Notes: generated from the letters alone by a model not told the origin. A stretch of DNA of 64,000 nt from Acanthamoeba sp. SK_2022b (GCA_027943245.1 JANDJZ010000023.1:62001-126000), one strand, 5' to 3'. Shown: positions 1 through 13,293, numbered from the stretch's first letter. Made by a program: numbers and translations.

Positions 1-1
1 G

Positions 2-142
2 TTGGAGGACTACGCTGTCAAGCTGGCGAGCTACGAGAGTAGGCGCAGAGAGGAGGACGTAGCCACGATGAACGAGAGCTGGATGCCGTCGTGGGGCTTG
101 GGCGACCTCTCCTACTACGGCGACGAAAGCACCTCCTACTGA
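2..142 (+). CDS. C-terminal end of an unidentified protein (partial at 5' side)
   Basis: An open frame runs in from the window edge and stops at TGA 140-142, giving 46 residues. The tail is charged, then rich in Trp, Gly, Ser and Tyr, and ends in GDESTSY. Codon use and GC match the neighbouring genes. No domain can be recognised from so short a piece. It converges with the membrane protein gene that ends at 495. The frame is likely real because it is open up to the edge and has the acidic and aromatic composition of a protein C-terminus, but the product is unknown. Confidence 0.5.
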   Translation: MEDYAVKLASYESRRREEDVATMNESWMPSWGLGDLSYYGDESTSY

Positions 143-494
143 GCCACCGCAGAACGTCGAGAGCGAAGAGGCACAGTTTTGGAAGGCCATCGGCCGATGG
201 GGTCGACGACATCAGAGACGAGGAGGGACACGGACAAACGGACAGGTGTGCGGGCGAGACGCAAGCTGACAGCTTGTCACCCGTGCCTAGAGTCAGGAGA
301 GGGTCCTGACACATGTAAATGTATACCATCTTTTCCTACTGCTATGTTCGTTTTCCACGAGGCACTGTGACACGATTCACGTGCGGTATGCTCTGAGACT
401 TGAAAGGTGGCGCTTCACGTTCGGGGCTTGATTTGGCAACTTTTGTGTGGGAGAAGATGCCAGACAGAGGGGCCAGAGGGAAGATGTACAATGG
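143..494. other. Convergent intergenic region
   Basis: This spacer lies between the stop of the plus-strand partial gene and the stop of the minus-strand membrane protein. Only short overlapping frames without protein character are present. It should hold the 3' UTRs of both genes. No RNA gene or repeat was seen. Confidence 0.5.
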
Positions 495-1074
495 TCAGCG
501 CAGAGGCGTGAGGGTGCGTTCGTTGGGCGTGGGCTGCAGCTTGCCCTCCATTTCGCCTGATCCGCCCATGTCCACTTCGACGACGTCAGTGCTCGGGTTC
601 ACCACGTCGACCCGCTTCCTAGCTTCGACTTCCTCCTCCTCCAGCTTTGTGCCGCTTTCAACTGTTCGCTGCTGGTGGTTGTCTTGGAGTCGGTCGTGTC
701 CCTTCATACTGGTGCGTTGCTCGGTCTCCTCAGAGAGGTGGCGACGCACCGCCATACGGCTCAGCGCTGTGCCACTGTCGCCGCTGCACGCGTGGTAGGT
801 CGGGTGGGGCCCGCTGTTGCTGCTCAGGAGCGGCACGAAGAGACTCTCCAGGTCGCCCCGCTTGCCGCCGGTCGGGCTCGAACCGTGCTGCTCGACAAGT
901 GCCCCGCGATTGTTGAGGTGCGGGCGCCGGCCGTTCTCCTCATCCTCCTCTTCGACCATCACGCCCTCCTCCTCTTCCACTTCGAGCTGCCTCGAACGCC
1001 TCTTCTTATTGATCGCCGCCACCCACCAGTAGAATGCAAACATGGGTGTAGACACCTGTGTGTGTGTGTGTGTG

Positions 1075-1130
<56 letters not shown>

Positions 1131-2665
1131 TGTTAATGCGAGCCGAGTGAGGAGGAGGCTGATGGTGCGCACAGCTACAACGGCAAGGAGGTAGCCCGCG
1201 GACAGGGCGAGGAGTAGGGAGAGCGGCTGCCCCAAGCCCAAGCCAAACAGTGTCGCGTATAGCGTTCCGAACACGACGCAGTAGATCGACGCGCTCAGCC
1301 CGCTCAGCATGAGAGGCCCCACCGCCCCTTCCCCGAAGATCAGCGATTGGCGCTCCTTGCGTTACCACAAACTAGACATCAGCATCTACCTGCGGTAAGC
1401 CTCTCTCCTCGGTTGACCCACACGCCTACCAGGCAGGCCAGCGCCAGCGCGGGGAACCCAGCGGCAATGCCTGACGGTGTTGGGTGTAGAGAGGCATATG
1501 TGAGGGCTGAGCAAAGCGAGTGTAGAGACACAGTATGGGGTTACCAGCAAGCGTGGGGTCCCAGTTGGAGACCAGCACGGCCGCGCCTACCACGCCGGCA
1601 GCCAGAGCCGCGCGTAAGGCGTAGGTGCGTGTCGACACGCATTGCGGGCCCCTCATCAACTGCCCCGGCTTCATGCACGCCGTGGGAGCGCTTAACTGGG
1701 GAACGCGAGCGTGTCAGCAGAGCAAGCGAAACCCAGGCGAGAGACAGGGGCGGCTCACGGCGAAGTTGAAGACGAGGGCGGCGGCGCCGATGGATTGTAT
1801 GGGGAGGTGAGCCACGCGCTGCAGCGCGCCAATGGCGAAGTAGCACACGATCGCCCCCGACAGCCAGCTGACCAGCGAGCTCACTACCTGCACGATCCAC
1901 GACAGGTCGGACAGGGAGGAGATGTCTGGTCGCGTTAACGTACGCACTCACCACTTACCACCACGACACCCATCCCCATTCTCGCCCACACTCACGCACG
2001 CCCACACGCCCACACACCCAATCACTGCACAGGAATTTGGATCAATCATCTGAGCTCTTAAGTGCTCACGAAAGCGAGCGATAGAGAGAGAGAGAGAAAG
2101 GGGAGAGGTGTTCAAAAGGGGGTACGGTGATGGCCAATCGGTGGGACCCCAGGGTCTTGGGCAAGGCCACGGGCAGCAGACGCCACATCACCAGAAACGT
2201 CGAGGCAAGGAATCTGAGTTCAAGAGTGTGAGTGTCCAGTGTTGGGTTGGGCTTAGATACAGTGCGTAGACGCACATGCCAACGGGAGCGAGCCACATGG
2301 CCTGGTGGAGCGCGGCAGCCGAATCGGCCGAGGTGAGGGCCACGCCGAGGCTGAGGGGAATCACGAGGCCCGGAGTTGAGCAGACGAACCCGCCTACCGC
2401 TCCCCCCTTTCGTCGCGCGTGAACGACAGAACCAAGTCAACTCGAGTCTCGTCGAAGATTGGGCAGAACAAGAACAGGAAAGCGGGAATGAAGAAGAACG
2501 AACGAGAAGCGAGGAAAGAACCAAAACGAAGAGGGGGGGGGGAGTTACCCAAGCGTCTGTTGTTTTGGTCATGACCACTGCGATAAGACCGGCCAAAATA
2601 GCCGACGCCAACACGTTGAGGAGCAAATAGAGGATGGACGCTGCCACAACCACCGCATCCTCCAT
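495..2665 (-). CDS. Multi-pass membrane protein with acidic cytosolic tail
   Basis: Family not recognised. The start is ATG at 2665 (MEDAVVVAASILYL), directly followed by a hydrophobic helix. Several exons each carry one or more hydrophobic segments: about 2665-2545, 2400-2280, 2240-2130, 1925-1760, 1640-1540, 1470-1400 and 1340-1180. Together they give roughly seven or eight membrane spans. The last exon (about 1055-495) starts with a further aromatic hydrophobic stretch and a basic NKKRRSR stop-transfer-like motif. It then becomes a long polar tail rich in Glu. A (CA)n tract in the last intron abuts its acceptor. The topology would fit a receptor or transporter, but no signature motif was found. 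Some exon junctions, notably the first, could not be resolved in phase by eye. Confidence 0.6.
1057..1129. repeat. (GT)n microsatellite in an intron
   Basis: A nearly perfect GT dinucleotide tract with one interruption (gttg near 1075). On the coding minus strand it reads (CA)n and runs straight into the CAG acceptor of the last exon of the membrane protein gene. Translating through it would give an implausible poly-Thr-His run, which supports an intron here. Confidence 0.9.
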
Positions 2666-3198
2666 TCTGGGAGGAGACCCGCGAGCTCTTGCGTCAAGCT
2701 CGGTCGCGCTTTGTTCGCTCCACGACTGCCTTCACAACGTGTTCGTGTTGATTCTGATGCTTGAAAGCCCAACCGGGTCGTGTTAGTTATCTGGGTTGGT
2801 CTTGATGCCGAAGGTGGTGGTGAATGGAGGGCGTGGCGCTCTGAAAGAATGGCCCGAGTGTGGTCCCCATCGCTCAAGGAGGCTCCCCCTCCCTAGGTTT
2901 TCCACTTCTGGGATGGCTGACTGCCCATGTCAAACACGTGATTGGGTGCGGTGGTCGAGGCGAAGCGCGAGCACAGGTCGTGTTCTCCAGAACGGAGCCC
3001 CGTAACCCCTCGCTTTTCCCCTCCTTTTCGCCAGACCGTCGCTTCCCACATCACCACCCTGCCGTTAGAACTGTGGTGGACACGCGTACACCTCTTCAGC
3101 TTCGGGAGGGAACACTGGGTGTACTGGAAGATGAAGAAAAAGATCAAGTAGGAATAAATAACACTATGACGCACAGAGCGTAATACATCAAGCGACGA
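2666..3198. other. Intergenic region between two minus-strand genes
   Basis: This region lies upstream of the membrane protein ATG (2665) and downstream of the stop of the neurobeachin-like gene (3199). It should contain the promoter and 5' UTR of the former and the 3' UTR of the latter. Short frames on both strands show no protein character. No repeats were seen. Confidence 0.5.
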
Positions 3199-6100
3199 TC
3201 ACAGGGCGAGAGGGAAGGTGCGGAGGAGGCCGCTCTTGAAACCGACCATTAGGAGACGGTCGTCGTAGAGGCCCATGGCGGTAACCTCCTCGCCGGTGCC
3301 CACGTCTGAGGAATCGCGCACGGAGAGGTCGTCTAGGTTCCACAACACCACCAGCCCGTCGCTGCGGCCGCTCACCGCATACCGCCCGTTGCGCGTGTAG
3401 GCCATCGACTTGACGTAGACGGGCGACGCCGCGGTGGTTGGCGAGGGCAGGTCGTGCGTCGTGGCAAGCAGGCGACCATCGAGGGCGTGGAGGTAGAACC
3501 TCCCCTGCTCGCCACTGTAGGACAACACCTTGCCCACGCGGTCGCCTGTGGCGGTGCGGTGGCCGATCAGCTTGATGTGGGTGATGGCGTGCGCACCGTG
3601 CTGGACCAGCTGCGCGTCGGCATCACCGTAGTAGAGTGACGCCAGGATGGCTCCGGTATCGACATCAAACACCAGCGCCGTGCCGTCGTTCGAGCCCGAA
3701 GCACACAAGTTGAGCTGTAGTGTGTTGCGCAGTAGCGCGGTGAGTAATGGAAGTAGTGATGAGTGCGTGGGGAGGGGGGGAGGAGTACGTCAGCGGAGAA
3801 GTCGCAGCAGGTGATGGCGTCGTCGTGGCCCACAAGAGTGAACTTGTAGACGAGGCGCGGCAACGGCAGCTCCTTCCCCGAAAATATGCTCGAGAAGAGC
3901 CCCTGCATCGTCGCATCGCCATGGTCATCGATGATCAATCGCTTGTTATTGTGTTGCGCATACATGCGCGCCACTCACCCACCACCAACGCACGCACGCA
4001 CACATCACCACCACACACAGCGAGAAGGCCATGCCGCCGTGTACCTGTTGTCTGGTTTCGGGCGGCTGTATGCTCCACACGATCAGCGTGGTGTCCTTGG
4101 AGCCCGTCAACAGCGTGTGGCCGTCCGAAGCGAGCGACAGACACGTCACCACATCCCTGATGTACCACGGTCGTGAAAAGCCCCACTCATGTCACCCTGT
4201 ATACAGGCCAGTTGTGACCCTTGAGCCCGGTCGTACCTGTGGCGAATGAAGCGAAGAGCGGCCGAGCCGTCCTCCATGTTGCCCACCACCACGCTATTGT
4301 CCCAGTTGGCGCCTTCACACAACCAGACGCACACGCACGCGGCGGTTACACGGAGTGCATTGTGTGCTTAAGGTGGCGGCGAGGGGGCTAGGTACCGTGA
4401 ATGATGGCCAAGCTGCGCTCGCCCATGGGCAGGAAGGCGACCGGCAGCGTAGAGAAGGCGGTGGCCGAGAGCGACGGCGCGCCTAGTCGCGGCATCATCA
4501 TGAGGTGCGAGTAGTAGTGTTGACCTCGGCCCGCGTTGCGGTCGGACTGCATCGTTAACTCCGAGGCACGGTTGGGCTTGCGCGACCGGCCGTCGCTCTC
4601 CTGCAGCGCGTGGAGCGAGGCCGCGAAGTCGTCGTAGAGCAGGTTGACATACCCTACCCGCTCCCAGACGAACACGTGTGTGATCTCCGGCCCGCGCCTC
4701 TTCGCCGACGACGACGAAGCCGACGGCTGCTGAGCGACGATCGAGTGGCCCTCCTGTCGCGGGAGGTAGGCCGACTGGCGTCCAGGGACGAACATGGCGG
4801 CCACGCCAGTTGTGTTGGCAGGGGCGGGGACGGGGAGCTCGTAGGGAATGTAGGGCCGCCACTCGTCCGACGTCTCGAGAGCGCGCTCGCCCTGGAACAG
4901 CGAGGTGAGCTCGGCCCACCGGGCTTCCATGCTCTCCCACGCGCTGCGCAGCGCGGCCTCATACTCGTCGCGATGCTTTTGCTCCTCCTCGCGCCAGCGG
5001 GCAACGTTGTCATCGAGCATCTGGCCGAACTCGAGCCTGAGCTGCGCTTCGAGGCTCGTCTTGGCCTGCATCTCCGACAGCACCTTGACCTCGGTGTCTC
5101 TGCAGAGACGTTTGCATGAGTCGATCAGCCCAGCTCCCTCTAAGAGGGAGAAAAAAAAAGACCGCTGCGGGCTCGCGCTAGTGGGGAGGGAGGGTGGGGG
5201 CTGTACTGAAGCATTCTGCGAAGGTTCTCCGAGAGCTGGGTGATGCCGGCGTGCTCGTGGGCGATGGCAGCGCCCATCGGGCCAATGAGCAGGAAATCTG
5301 TGGCCAGAGGCGTTCGCCGTGAGCATGCCTGGAAGTGAGAAAGCTTCCAAACACGGAATGACGGGGACACGCCGGTACCTGAGGCGCCCGAGGCTAGGCC
5401 CTGCATGAAGTAGGGGAGCAGGCTCTCGTCGTCGAGCTGCGCCAACACCTCCTTGCTCTGTTCGATCATGGCCTGAGCCCTAGCCTGTTCGGGCTCGATC
5501 TGGTGCTCGTCGACGTTGGTCGGCGTGAATCCGAGGCACCGGTGCTTGAGATCGATCAGCAGGCTCTTGAACAGTGGTAGGATGATTTTGGCCCCGCGCC
5601 CTCCACTGTTCTCGTGGGAGTGCTTCATCGCCCGGAAGAGGAACCCGATCACGAAGTACCTGTCGACACATGCGTGTGGCACTGAGTCGTGGATGGGGGT
5701 ATCTCGGGGAGGTAGAGCGGGGGGGGGCGCCTACCTGGCCAGGATGCCCTGCAGCGGGTTGAGGTCGTACTGCGATTCGGCGCCCACGAACCGCCACCCC
5801 AGTCGCTCGATGCAGCCCTGGTAGATTTGCTCGGTCTCTTGCGTGCGCTGCGAAAGACGACAATTTGTCACGCCACCAATCGGTGTGTGATGTTGTGTAG
5901 GGAGTCAGTTGCATGTGTGCGTGCGTGTGCAGGCGAGCGGAGTGTCAGGTATACCGTGTAGAGGTCATGTCGCTTGAGGGCGAGGTAGTCAGCGGTGGCT
6001 GTGAGAATGGCGTCCTGCGCAGAGCTGGGCAACCCGCGACCCGTAGCCACTTCGCTGCGCACGATCGACTCCAGGCTCTCCAGCGAGCCCACGCCCATCG

Positions 6101-9100
6101 TCTCCTTCTCATTGATCAACGAGCTGCGCCGCGAAAAGCGAATCGTGAACATCAGCCATCGCCAGCCACCCTTGCAGCCTGGTGATTAGGGGAAGCAGAC
6201 GTACCAGTCGGCCTCGTGGAGGGTGGTGAGCGAGAGTCGCACGGCGAATCGCTCATTGAAGGCCTGCAGTTTCTTGTGAATCTTTTCCACGCTCGGGTTG
6301 GGCGTGGCTCCATAACCATTCTGAGAGAGGAGAGAGAGAGATTACACATGTGCAAATAGAAATATTGGTATTTCGGAGATGCAAGAGGGGGGGGGGCGTG
6401 TACCCGCCACTGGTCGATCTTCTGTGTGAAGACGTCGATCAGCTTGAGCGTCTCCTGCCCAAATCGGAGGTCCTCCCACTGTCCGTCCGCGTTGTAGTGG
6501 AGTGCCTGGAAAAACGGATCACTAACCGCAAGAGCAAGAACAACAGCGTCGTGTGAGTGGCGCAACACCGCGGCGTGGGTGAAGTGATTGAGGGATGTAC
6601 ATCTGCTGGGGCAAGGGGACGGCCGTGGGCGAGGGCGAGTAGAAGATATACTCCTCCACTAGCTTGAGCCACCTCAACCAGTTCGTCGCCCGCACGACCG
6701 ATGCCACTTCCTCGGCTTCCTTCTCCTTATCTGTTGCATTGCGTGCGCGTAAGCGGCAAGAGCGATTATTTTAAAAATAACAATATTACAATTAATCAAA
6801 AGAAAAAAGAAATTACAATATTAATTATTTTTTTGATTATATAGCAAAAAAATAAAGAAATAATAGGGGCCGGCGGGGTCGTACGGAAGGTAAGCTGACG
6901 TTCTCGCCTCTCCCGTTCGCGTTCGAGGTCGCGCCTTGCGGCGGCCTGGTCCTGCTGGCCGTGATGAGCGCGGGACGTGTTGCTCGCAGAGCGGCCGGCA
7001 CGAGCCCCGGGGCGCGGCGGCAGCGGCGGCGTGCTCGGGGTATCGACCCCAAGCAATGCAAACTCGCCAGCGATATCGCCGACGGCCGTGGGCGAGGAAG
7101 AGGCGAGCGAGGCCACGAGAGACTGAGGGTCGAAGGTGCGGATGGAGTGGGCGATGAGCGAAAGCAGCCGCTTGTGGAGGTGGCCGCAGAAGTCGGTCCA
7201 GTCGAAGAAGCCGCCCTTCTCGCCAAAGTATTTACAGAGCGACTGCGTCTCGCGCAGGTGGCTCTGGGCCTGCCGGGCCGCTGCCGTCGGCGACGAAGAA
7301 GACGGCGAAGCGGCGGAGATGATGTGGTTGAGGAGAGTGACGAAAAAGTCGAGAATCTGGGAGAAGAGGGCGTTGTTCTTCCCCAGCAGGCCGAAGAGCC
7401 AGGCCTTCCACTGCCACGTGCCGATGCGAACGTGCGTCGACCCGGTCGGCCCGATGAGCGACGACTCGAGGAAATCGGCCCGGTTGCGCTGCGACTGGGT
7501 CAGCAGGAAGAGGAAGTCGCGTAGCAGCACCGTGTGCAGTTCCGCGTCCGATTGGCCGCCGGCGCCCTCCACGACCAGCTCAAAGATCATAGGGATCACG
7601 CCCGCGTTCTTGAAATGGGCTCCGGTGGCCTCCTTCTGCCCATGGTCGGCGGCACTGGCTTTCTTGGGCGGCAACGGAGGGAGCGCAGGCGAGTAGGGCG
7701 ACGCCGTGGGGGTGAACTGGCGCATCGGGGAGAAGGAGGGGGGCGCTGGGGAGAAGGTAGGGGGCGAGGAGATGGCCTCGTAAGCCGTCTCGCTGCCCAG
7801 CAGCAGCGCCATCAATGCCGCGTAGATCGTGGGCGTCATCGGCGAAGTCTGCAGGCGGCACGACGACATGAGCGATCATTAATCCGGTCAGCGGTCCGAT
7901 CTGTCAAACGAACGCCCGTTGAGTGTTGTGGTGCGGGGGGGGGTTCACCTGCAAGTGAGCCTTGATGGAAGCAAGCTGCGTTGCGTCCAGTTGCAGGGTA
8001 CGCCCGGAGAGAAGATGGAGCTTCTGTTGAGCCACAATGCAGAGGTGAGCGCGTTGTGGCATCATGTGGCGTGATCGCATTACGGACGCAGTATACCTTG
8101 TCTTCGTTAAGACAGTTGAGCATGTCACCGAGGACGCGAAGAATCCACACACGCACGGGCTCGTCGTTTGTGGCCTTCAAGAGCCCAATGAACGCGTTCA
8201 GTCCCCTGCACGCGTATCGTCAGCACTCCGCAGCGTTGATGTTGCAATGACCGCAGTGCAGTGTTGGGTCAGCTGAAACCGTACGACTTGCCGGTAGCTT
8301 GCATGAGGCAGTGCGCGATCTGCCCGCCGTAGGCAAAGCCCTCGTCGGAGGTCTCGACCGCATGCTTGTCGGCCACGCCGGTTCGCGATGCGGGTTGGGA
8401 CTGCTGTGCGCTCTGGACAATCACAGTGATGTCGCTCAGCTTGCCCGCGTTCTTACGCAGCAGCGACGACAAAAGTGGCAGCAACTCGAGCAGTTGCTGC
8501 GGGTCCTCCTCAGCTATGAACTGGATATAGGTGAAAAGGCTCCTCACGTCTTCCAGCATCTGTATCATTGCTCCAGCCCCCGACCCAGTGTTACCTCACG
8601 CAACGAGCGCCACGGGTAGGCGGTGAGGTAGGCGCACCTCGCTGGTCTGGTGGCTCGGGGTCTCGCGTGTCTGGATAAACACCTGAATCCAGGAGAGCAA
8701 CCGTTGACGCAAGCCTGTCGACAAAAAATTATGTGAGAACAGTGGTCATGCGGCTCAAGAAAGAGAATGCTTCACCTTTGATTTCGTCGGCAGAGAGTCG
8801 CCGCCTCTTCCGGAGGTGCCTGGGCGGGGTGCTGCCATCGCCGAGCGGCGACCTGTCGAGGTAACTGCGACCGGGCCGGTCAGCGTACCAGTAGTAGCTC
8901 CGCAGGATGTCCAGCACGCCCTTTATCCCTATCAGCCGCTTGTAGTGCTGCCATTGGTTGGAAATGAAGCAAATATCAGTCACGATCCACGTCATTAGGC
9001 ACCAAATGCAAACAAACCTGAGGTTGCTGAACGACGTGCGTAGTCACAAGATCGAGCAGCGCGTGTTGAGTGACACTGCTGGTGTAGATCCAAATATCGA

Positions 9101-9477
9101 AGTTGAGGTAGATGCGCTTGAACATCTCGTCGCTCACTTGTCCCACCTTGGCCACGATTTGAGTGAGCGTGTAGAGAGCGTCGAGGGCCTTCTGCTGCGG
9201 AGCGTTCCACACGCTCGGAGAGACACGGCTCAGGACTGCGGCGAGCTTGGTGAAGCCCTGGTGCGTCAAAAGCTCGCGTTCGGCGTTCTTGAGGTCCTCC
9301 CTACAGATATGCGCAGCACGCCGTCAGTACCGTGGCCTTTTGGGGAGCGAAGAAGGGTTGACAGAGTGAACAGCAACCTACCTCAGCACTCGGCCCAGCA
9401 AGCCAATGACTTCGAGGAAGCACTCGATCGTGACCTGGGCCGGGAAGTGGTGAGTGGCCAAACATCGAGACACAGGA

Positions 9478-9549
<72 letters not shown>

Positions 9550-10532
9550 AAGTCGGCGTGGAGCATGTACCTGCAAGTTGGCCTGCTGTTCGGCGTGCAT
9601 TCTAGAGGACGCTATGTTGGATGACGAGGGGGTCGTGCAGAGCTTGTGCAGGAGCATCAGCACGAACGGCACACCCTTGAGGACATGGTTCAGTCCCTGC
9701 TGCAGCGCGATGTTAAAGGGGCCGGCGCTGGTGCCCGGCATTGCCTCCGCCCTGTTGTGCGTAAGATGTGAGCTGCATAGCCAAGAGTGGAGTCATGCAA
9801 GTAAACACCAACGCGAAGAGCGTAGTTACCTCTTCAGCGCGCGGGAGGGCACTTCGGCTGATGCCACCGGCCGAAGTGACGGCAGCACTTCGAGGTAGGC
9901 GTTCTTGCCCACGGTTGCCCGGGGCGCGTAGCCGATAAAGACCTTCGAGGCCAGCTCCCTTTAGAGGGGAAGATGGGCCATCACGCATTTGTGAGCTACC
10001 ACGACTCTGACCAGGAGGTGTTGAGAATGGCGTACGTCTTGGTGATCAAGGAAAGGAAGTCATTGCGGTAGCAGTTGACGTAGAGATGCTTGACATCGGC
10101 GGCTTGTAGAGGCTGCGATCCAGCACAGTGCGTGAGTGCGTGTGTGTATAGATATATACATATCTGAGAGAGAGGAAAGGTGCATACCACGTCAAAGAAC
10201 ATGAACGCGCTCATTCTGCCATGTAATTGGTAGGAATGGAAGGCGGCGAATTCGCCTCCCCTGCCGGGCCTGCCTCCGCCCTCCTGTCCGCCTTGGATGT
10301 GGGAACCCACCGTGCAGAGTGTGAACGCCTGCAGAGTGGGAGAGGTAAATGATAGAACCAACAGACAACTAGACACGCACGATCGATATGTAAAGTGAGA
10401 TGCGGTACCTCTTCAAATCGAGGGTAGGAAAGGGCAGTGGAGCAGATCTTTTGTGCGTTTATGTACAAGTCGACCACGCTCCCGTGCACGAAACTCCCGC
10501 GTGTGTGGATGAGCGTCAGGAAGTACCACCTG

Positions 10533-10610
<78 letters not shown>

Positions 10611-12785
10611 CAGGCAGTTGTAAGCTCCCAGACTCGATTTCTATCTTTCGACGAAATTGGACGGAACGTACTTCTTGGGCTCTATGGTGACCTTATCCAG
10701 GGGTAGAATGATGCGCGCGTTCTCGCCTCCCTTTTTTGATTTCCAGAAGGTCTTGAATACCAGCGCCTTGGATGGGTGGAAGGAGAGCTCAAGACCCTGG
10801 CCGTGCTCACCCGAAAAGCTGGATGAAAAAGGTACGACATAAGAGTTGAGTGCGATTGTGGGGCCACTCGCTGAATGGGCAAGAAAGAAGCAGAGGAATG
10901 ACATTGGGCCGGTTGGGTACCTGAAGATGTACGGAAAGTACTCGAGCGGTTTGCCCGCGGGATCGGAGAAGGAGTCGACCCAGAGCCACGTGGCGAACGT
11001 GTATCCGTTGATCGGCCACTGGTTGATGCTGGGTAGCAGCAACCCCTGGTGGCAAGCATGGGGGTCAATGATGCCTGTGCGCAACCAGACACGCGGGTGT
11101 GGTACCGATTCAGTGGTAGCGGCGTTAAACTCAAAGTAGGAGGTAGGGCCGTGATGATAAGTGAGCAGCTTGCCCACTTGCTCCAACAGACGCGGCGCGC
11201 CGATCGACTGTGCGCGAGAGATGGGAAGAAGCGTGGCACTTGAGCAGCAACTCTCGTGCAAGTCTGGGTTGATTTCTGTGAACCTTTTGTGGGCGTTCGT
11301 TGAGGATAAGGACCGTGCGGAAGATCTTGCGGAGCTCAAGCACGCTCACACCGTCCTGGAGCAGCAGCGATATGATGTTCACCACAGCGCCTGCCGTCGA
11401 CTCGTGGTTAAAGAATTCTGCTGCTCAAGGACAATGCTTCTGATGAGGCAGGAGGCCAGAATTGATGGGACCGATACCAATGAACTCGTCGCTACGCTCA
11501 CCACCTGTTGGTAGACGTTGCAGCAGCTCGAGACAGCCTAGCGCCCAGCCCTGTCTGTGGCAGTAGGCACGGATTTGACGGTCCTGGTTGATGAAGATGG
11601 GAAGGAGGTTGAGCATGTGAGCACACATACACCTCCTCTCGCACAGCCACGGTCTTCACATCGTGCTCTCTCCGACCTTAGAGATTATCGCGGCGAAGTG
11701 TGTCAGTTCTTGAAGCTGATCATCGACGGGGAGCCTGTCGAGACTCTGTTGCTGCAAGGTGTCTTGCGGATGCCTGTAGGGCTTTGTTGACGGCTCTTGC
11801 GAGGTGTGAGCCGATTGGTCGTCCTCCCTGTGTTCGGGCCCGTTGAGCAGGAGATTGAAGAAGAGATGGAACAAATCCACGTGCTCTCCGAACTCGGACG
11901 GATGAACCTGCGAGTAGCTGGCCAGCTAACAACAAGCATAACAATGCAGGAGGTCATCATCGGCTTGCTGGGAACGAGTCACAACACGAGGCAGCCACAT
12001 AACAGGCTTACCCATGAATAGATCAAGCGGAACGCAGAATCAGATGAAGCTCCGCTCTCGATGTTCCAGAGCGAATGGAGAACTTTGCGCTCGACCTCAA
12101 GATAAGGAGGCTGGCCCAGCGGTCCTGATCATGTGCCGCCTTGTGAGCGGAGAGGGAGCAGCTGCTGCTGCACGGTGGGAATTGTCTGGAGAAGGAATGA
12201 GATGGTACCCGGCTGCTGGTCTTCGCTGATGGCCTTTCTGCGGGCGTTGCGCTTCTTCTGGCTGAAAGTGCGAGGCTGGTATGCGCTCACCCACGCACCC
12301 AGTACATCCGAGGCAGGCCCTCCGTGCGGCTGGGAGGAAGCCTCCTCCACGGCCACTCCCTCCTCGCCCTCTTCTTCGTGGGTTTCTTCAGTCTCAACGT
12401 CAAGATCGCTGTACTCTGCACAATACAAGACAGGCAGCATCAGTGTTGCCTGCTACTCCGGCTGCCTTTGATTTTTTCATATTGAATTTGTGGCCGCGGT
12501 ACCATCTTCGCTTTGGTAGGTATCCGCTTGTTGATCCGCTGGCAGGGCACCCTGCTGACTTTCGAGCATAAAGCCTGGCAGAACTCCTTGCGCCACTAGC
12601 ATCTGGTCGTACTGCTGCAGCAAGTCTTTAAAGTTTTTCTTCGTGACTTGAGGCGCCTGCTCATCCTCCTCTTCTTCGTGATCCTCTTCGTACGAGACCG
12701 ATTCTTCGCCTTCATCTCCCTCATCCTGCTGATAGTAAGGCTGGTAGGGACTGCCATAGCCTCCCCCGCCATTCTGCCATTCCAT
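3199..12785 (-). CDS. Neurobeachin-like scaffold protein apparently lacking the PH-BEACH module
   Basis: A long gene of many exons. The start is ATG 12785, opening a Gly/Tyr then strongly acidic region (to about 12150). Helical armadillo-like exons follow. A concanavalin A-like lectin fold spans about 11080-10200 (motif [14 protein letters not shown], then [12 protein letters not shown]). Long DUF4704-type helical exons run from about 10000 to 6000. A coiled coil lies near 5140-4880 and WD40 repeats from about 4330 to 3199 (blocks [43 protein letters not shown]). This is the order found in neurobeachin/LRBA-type proteins, which act in vesicle and membrane-protein trafficking. The odd point is that no PH or BEACH domain is visible between the coiled coil and the WD40 domain. 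The span from 4880 to 4390 is too short for one and lacks BEACH landmarks. It could be a true derivative that lost the domain. Joining all exons into one gene is an inference. Confidence 0.72.
9483..9549. repeat. (CA)n microsatellite in an intron
   Basis: A perfect CA dinucleotide tract of about 66 bases inside an intron of the neurobeachin-like gene. It reads (GT)n on the transcribed sense. Confidence 0.9.
10534..10609. repeat. (CA)n microsatellite in an intron
   Basis: A perfect CA tract of about 75 bases. It lies between two exons of the lectin-like domain of the neurobeachin-like gene: the [11 protein letters not shown] exon (above it) and the WYFLTLIHT exon (below it). Confidence 0.9.
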
Positions 12786-13293
12786 GCTGCGTGTCTTCTT
12801 TGATTGTTCGTGTGAAGGTGCTTTTGTCTGCTTGCGTGGCAAGCTTAAATATATGTGGTTTTTCTTGTGTTTTTCTTTTCCCCAATAGCGGCTCGCCGTG
12901 GAAGCGCGCTCCTCAAACACGAGGCGCTGACGCCTGTTAAAGAAGAGCTTGGCTGCGAGTGGCTGTCTCGTAACGTTAAGGTGGATACACAATGCATCGC
13001 TTCGCTGAGTTGAGCTATAGCAAGCAAGGTTTTTCACCATTTCTTTGTGAGGCTGGGCGTGCACATCAACTGACGTGCAGAACTGCATCTTGCGCCAAAC
13101 TCTGCAGTTCTTTTTGCGTTATTGTTCGGCCCGTCGAATCTGTTATGCTCTGTGCCTTTGTCCTGTTGTTGTACCCGCCACTTAGAGAATGGTGTTCAAA
13201 GTAGAAGAAAGAGAACGGAGAGGGCCAGACCTGAACTTCTGCTTGATGGTTGCAAGGAGCTGGTCTACAGTGCGTGGGTGGAGCACAACTATT
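12786..13293. other. Intergenic and promoter region of the neurobeachin-like gene
   Basis: About 500 bases between the ATG of the neurobeachin-like gene and the stop of the DUF4291 gene, both on the minus strand. Composition is mixed and no convincing frame is present. It should hold the promoter of the downstream gene and the 3' UTR of the upstream one. Confidence 0.45.

Noticed and set aside
1066..1322. A minus-strand protein frame with a long poly-Thr-His run
   Set aside because: It is the translation of the (CA)n tract in an intron of the membrane protein gene. The flanking exons are real, the repeat is not coding.
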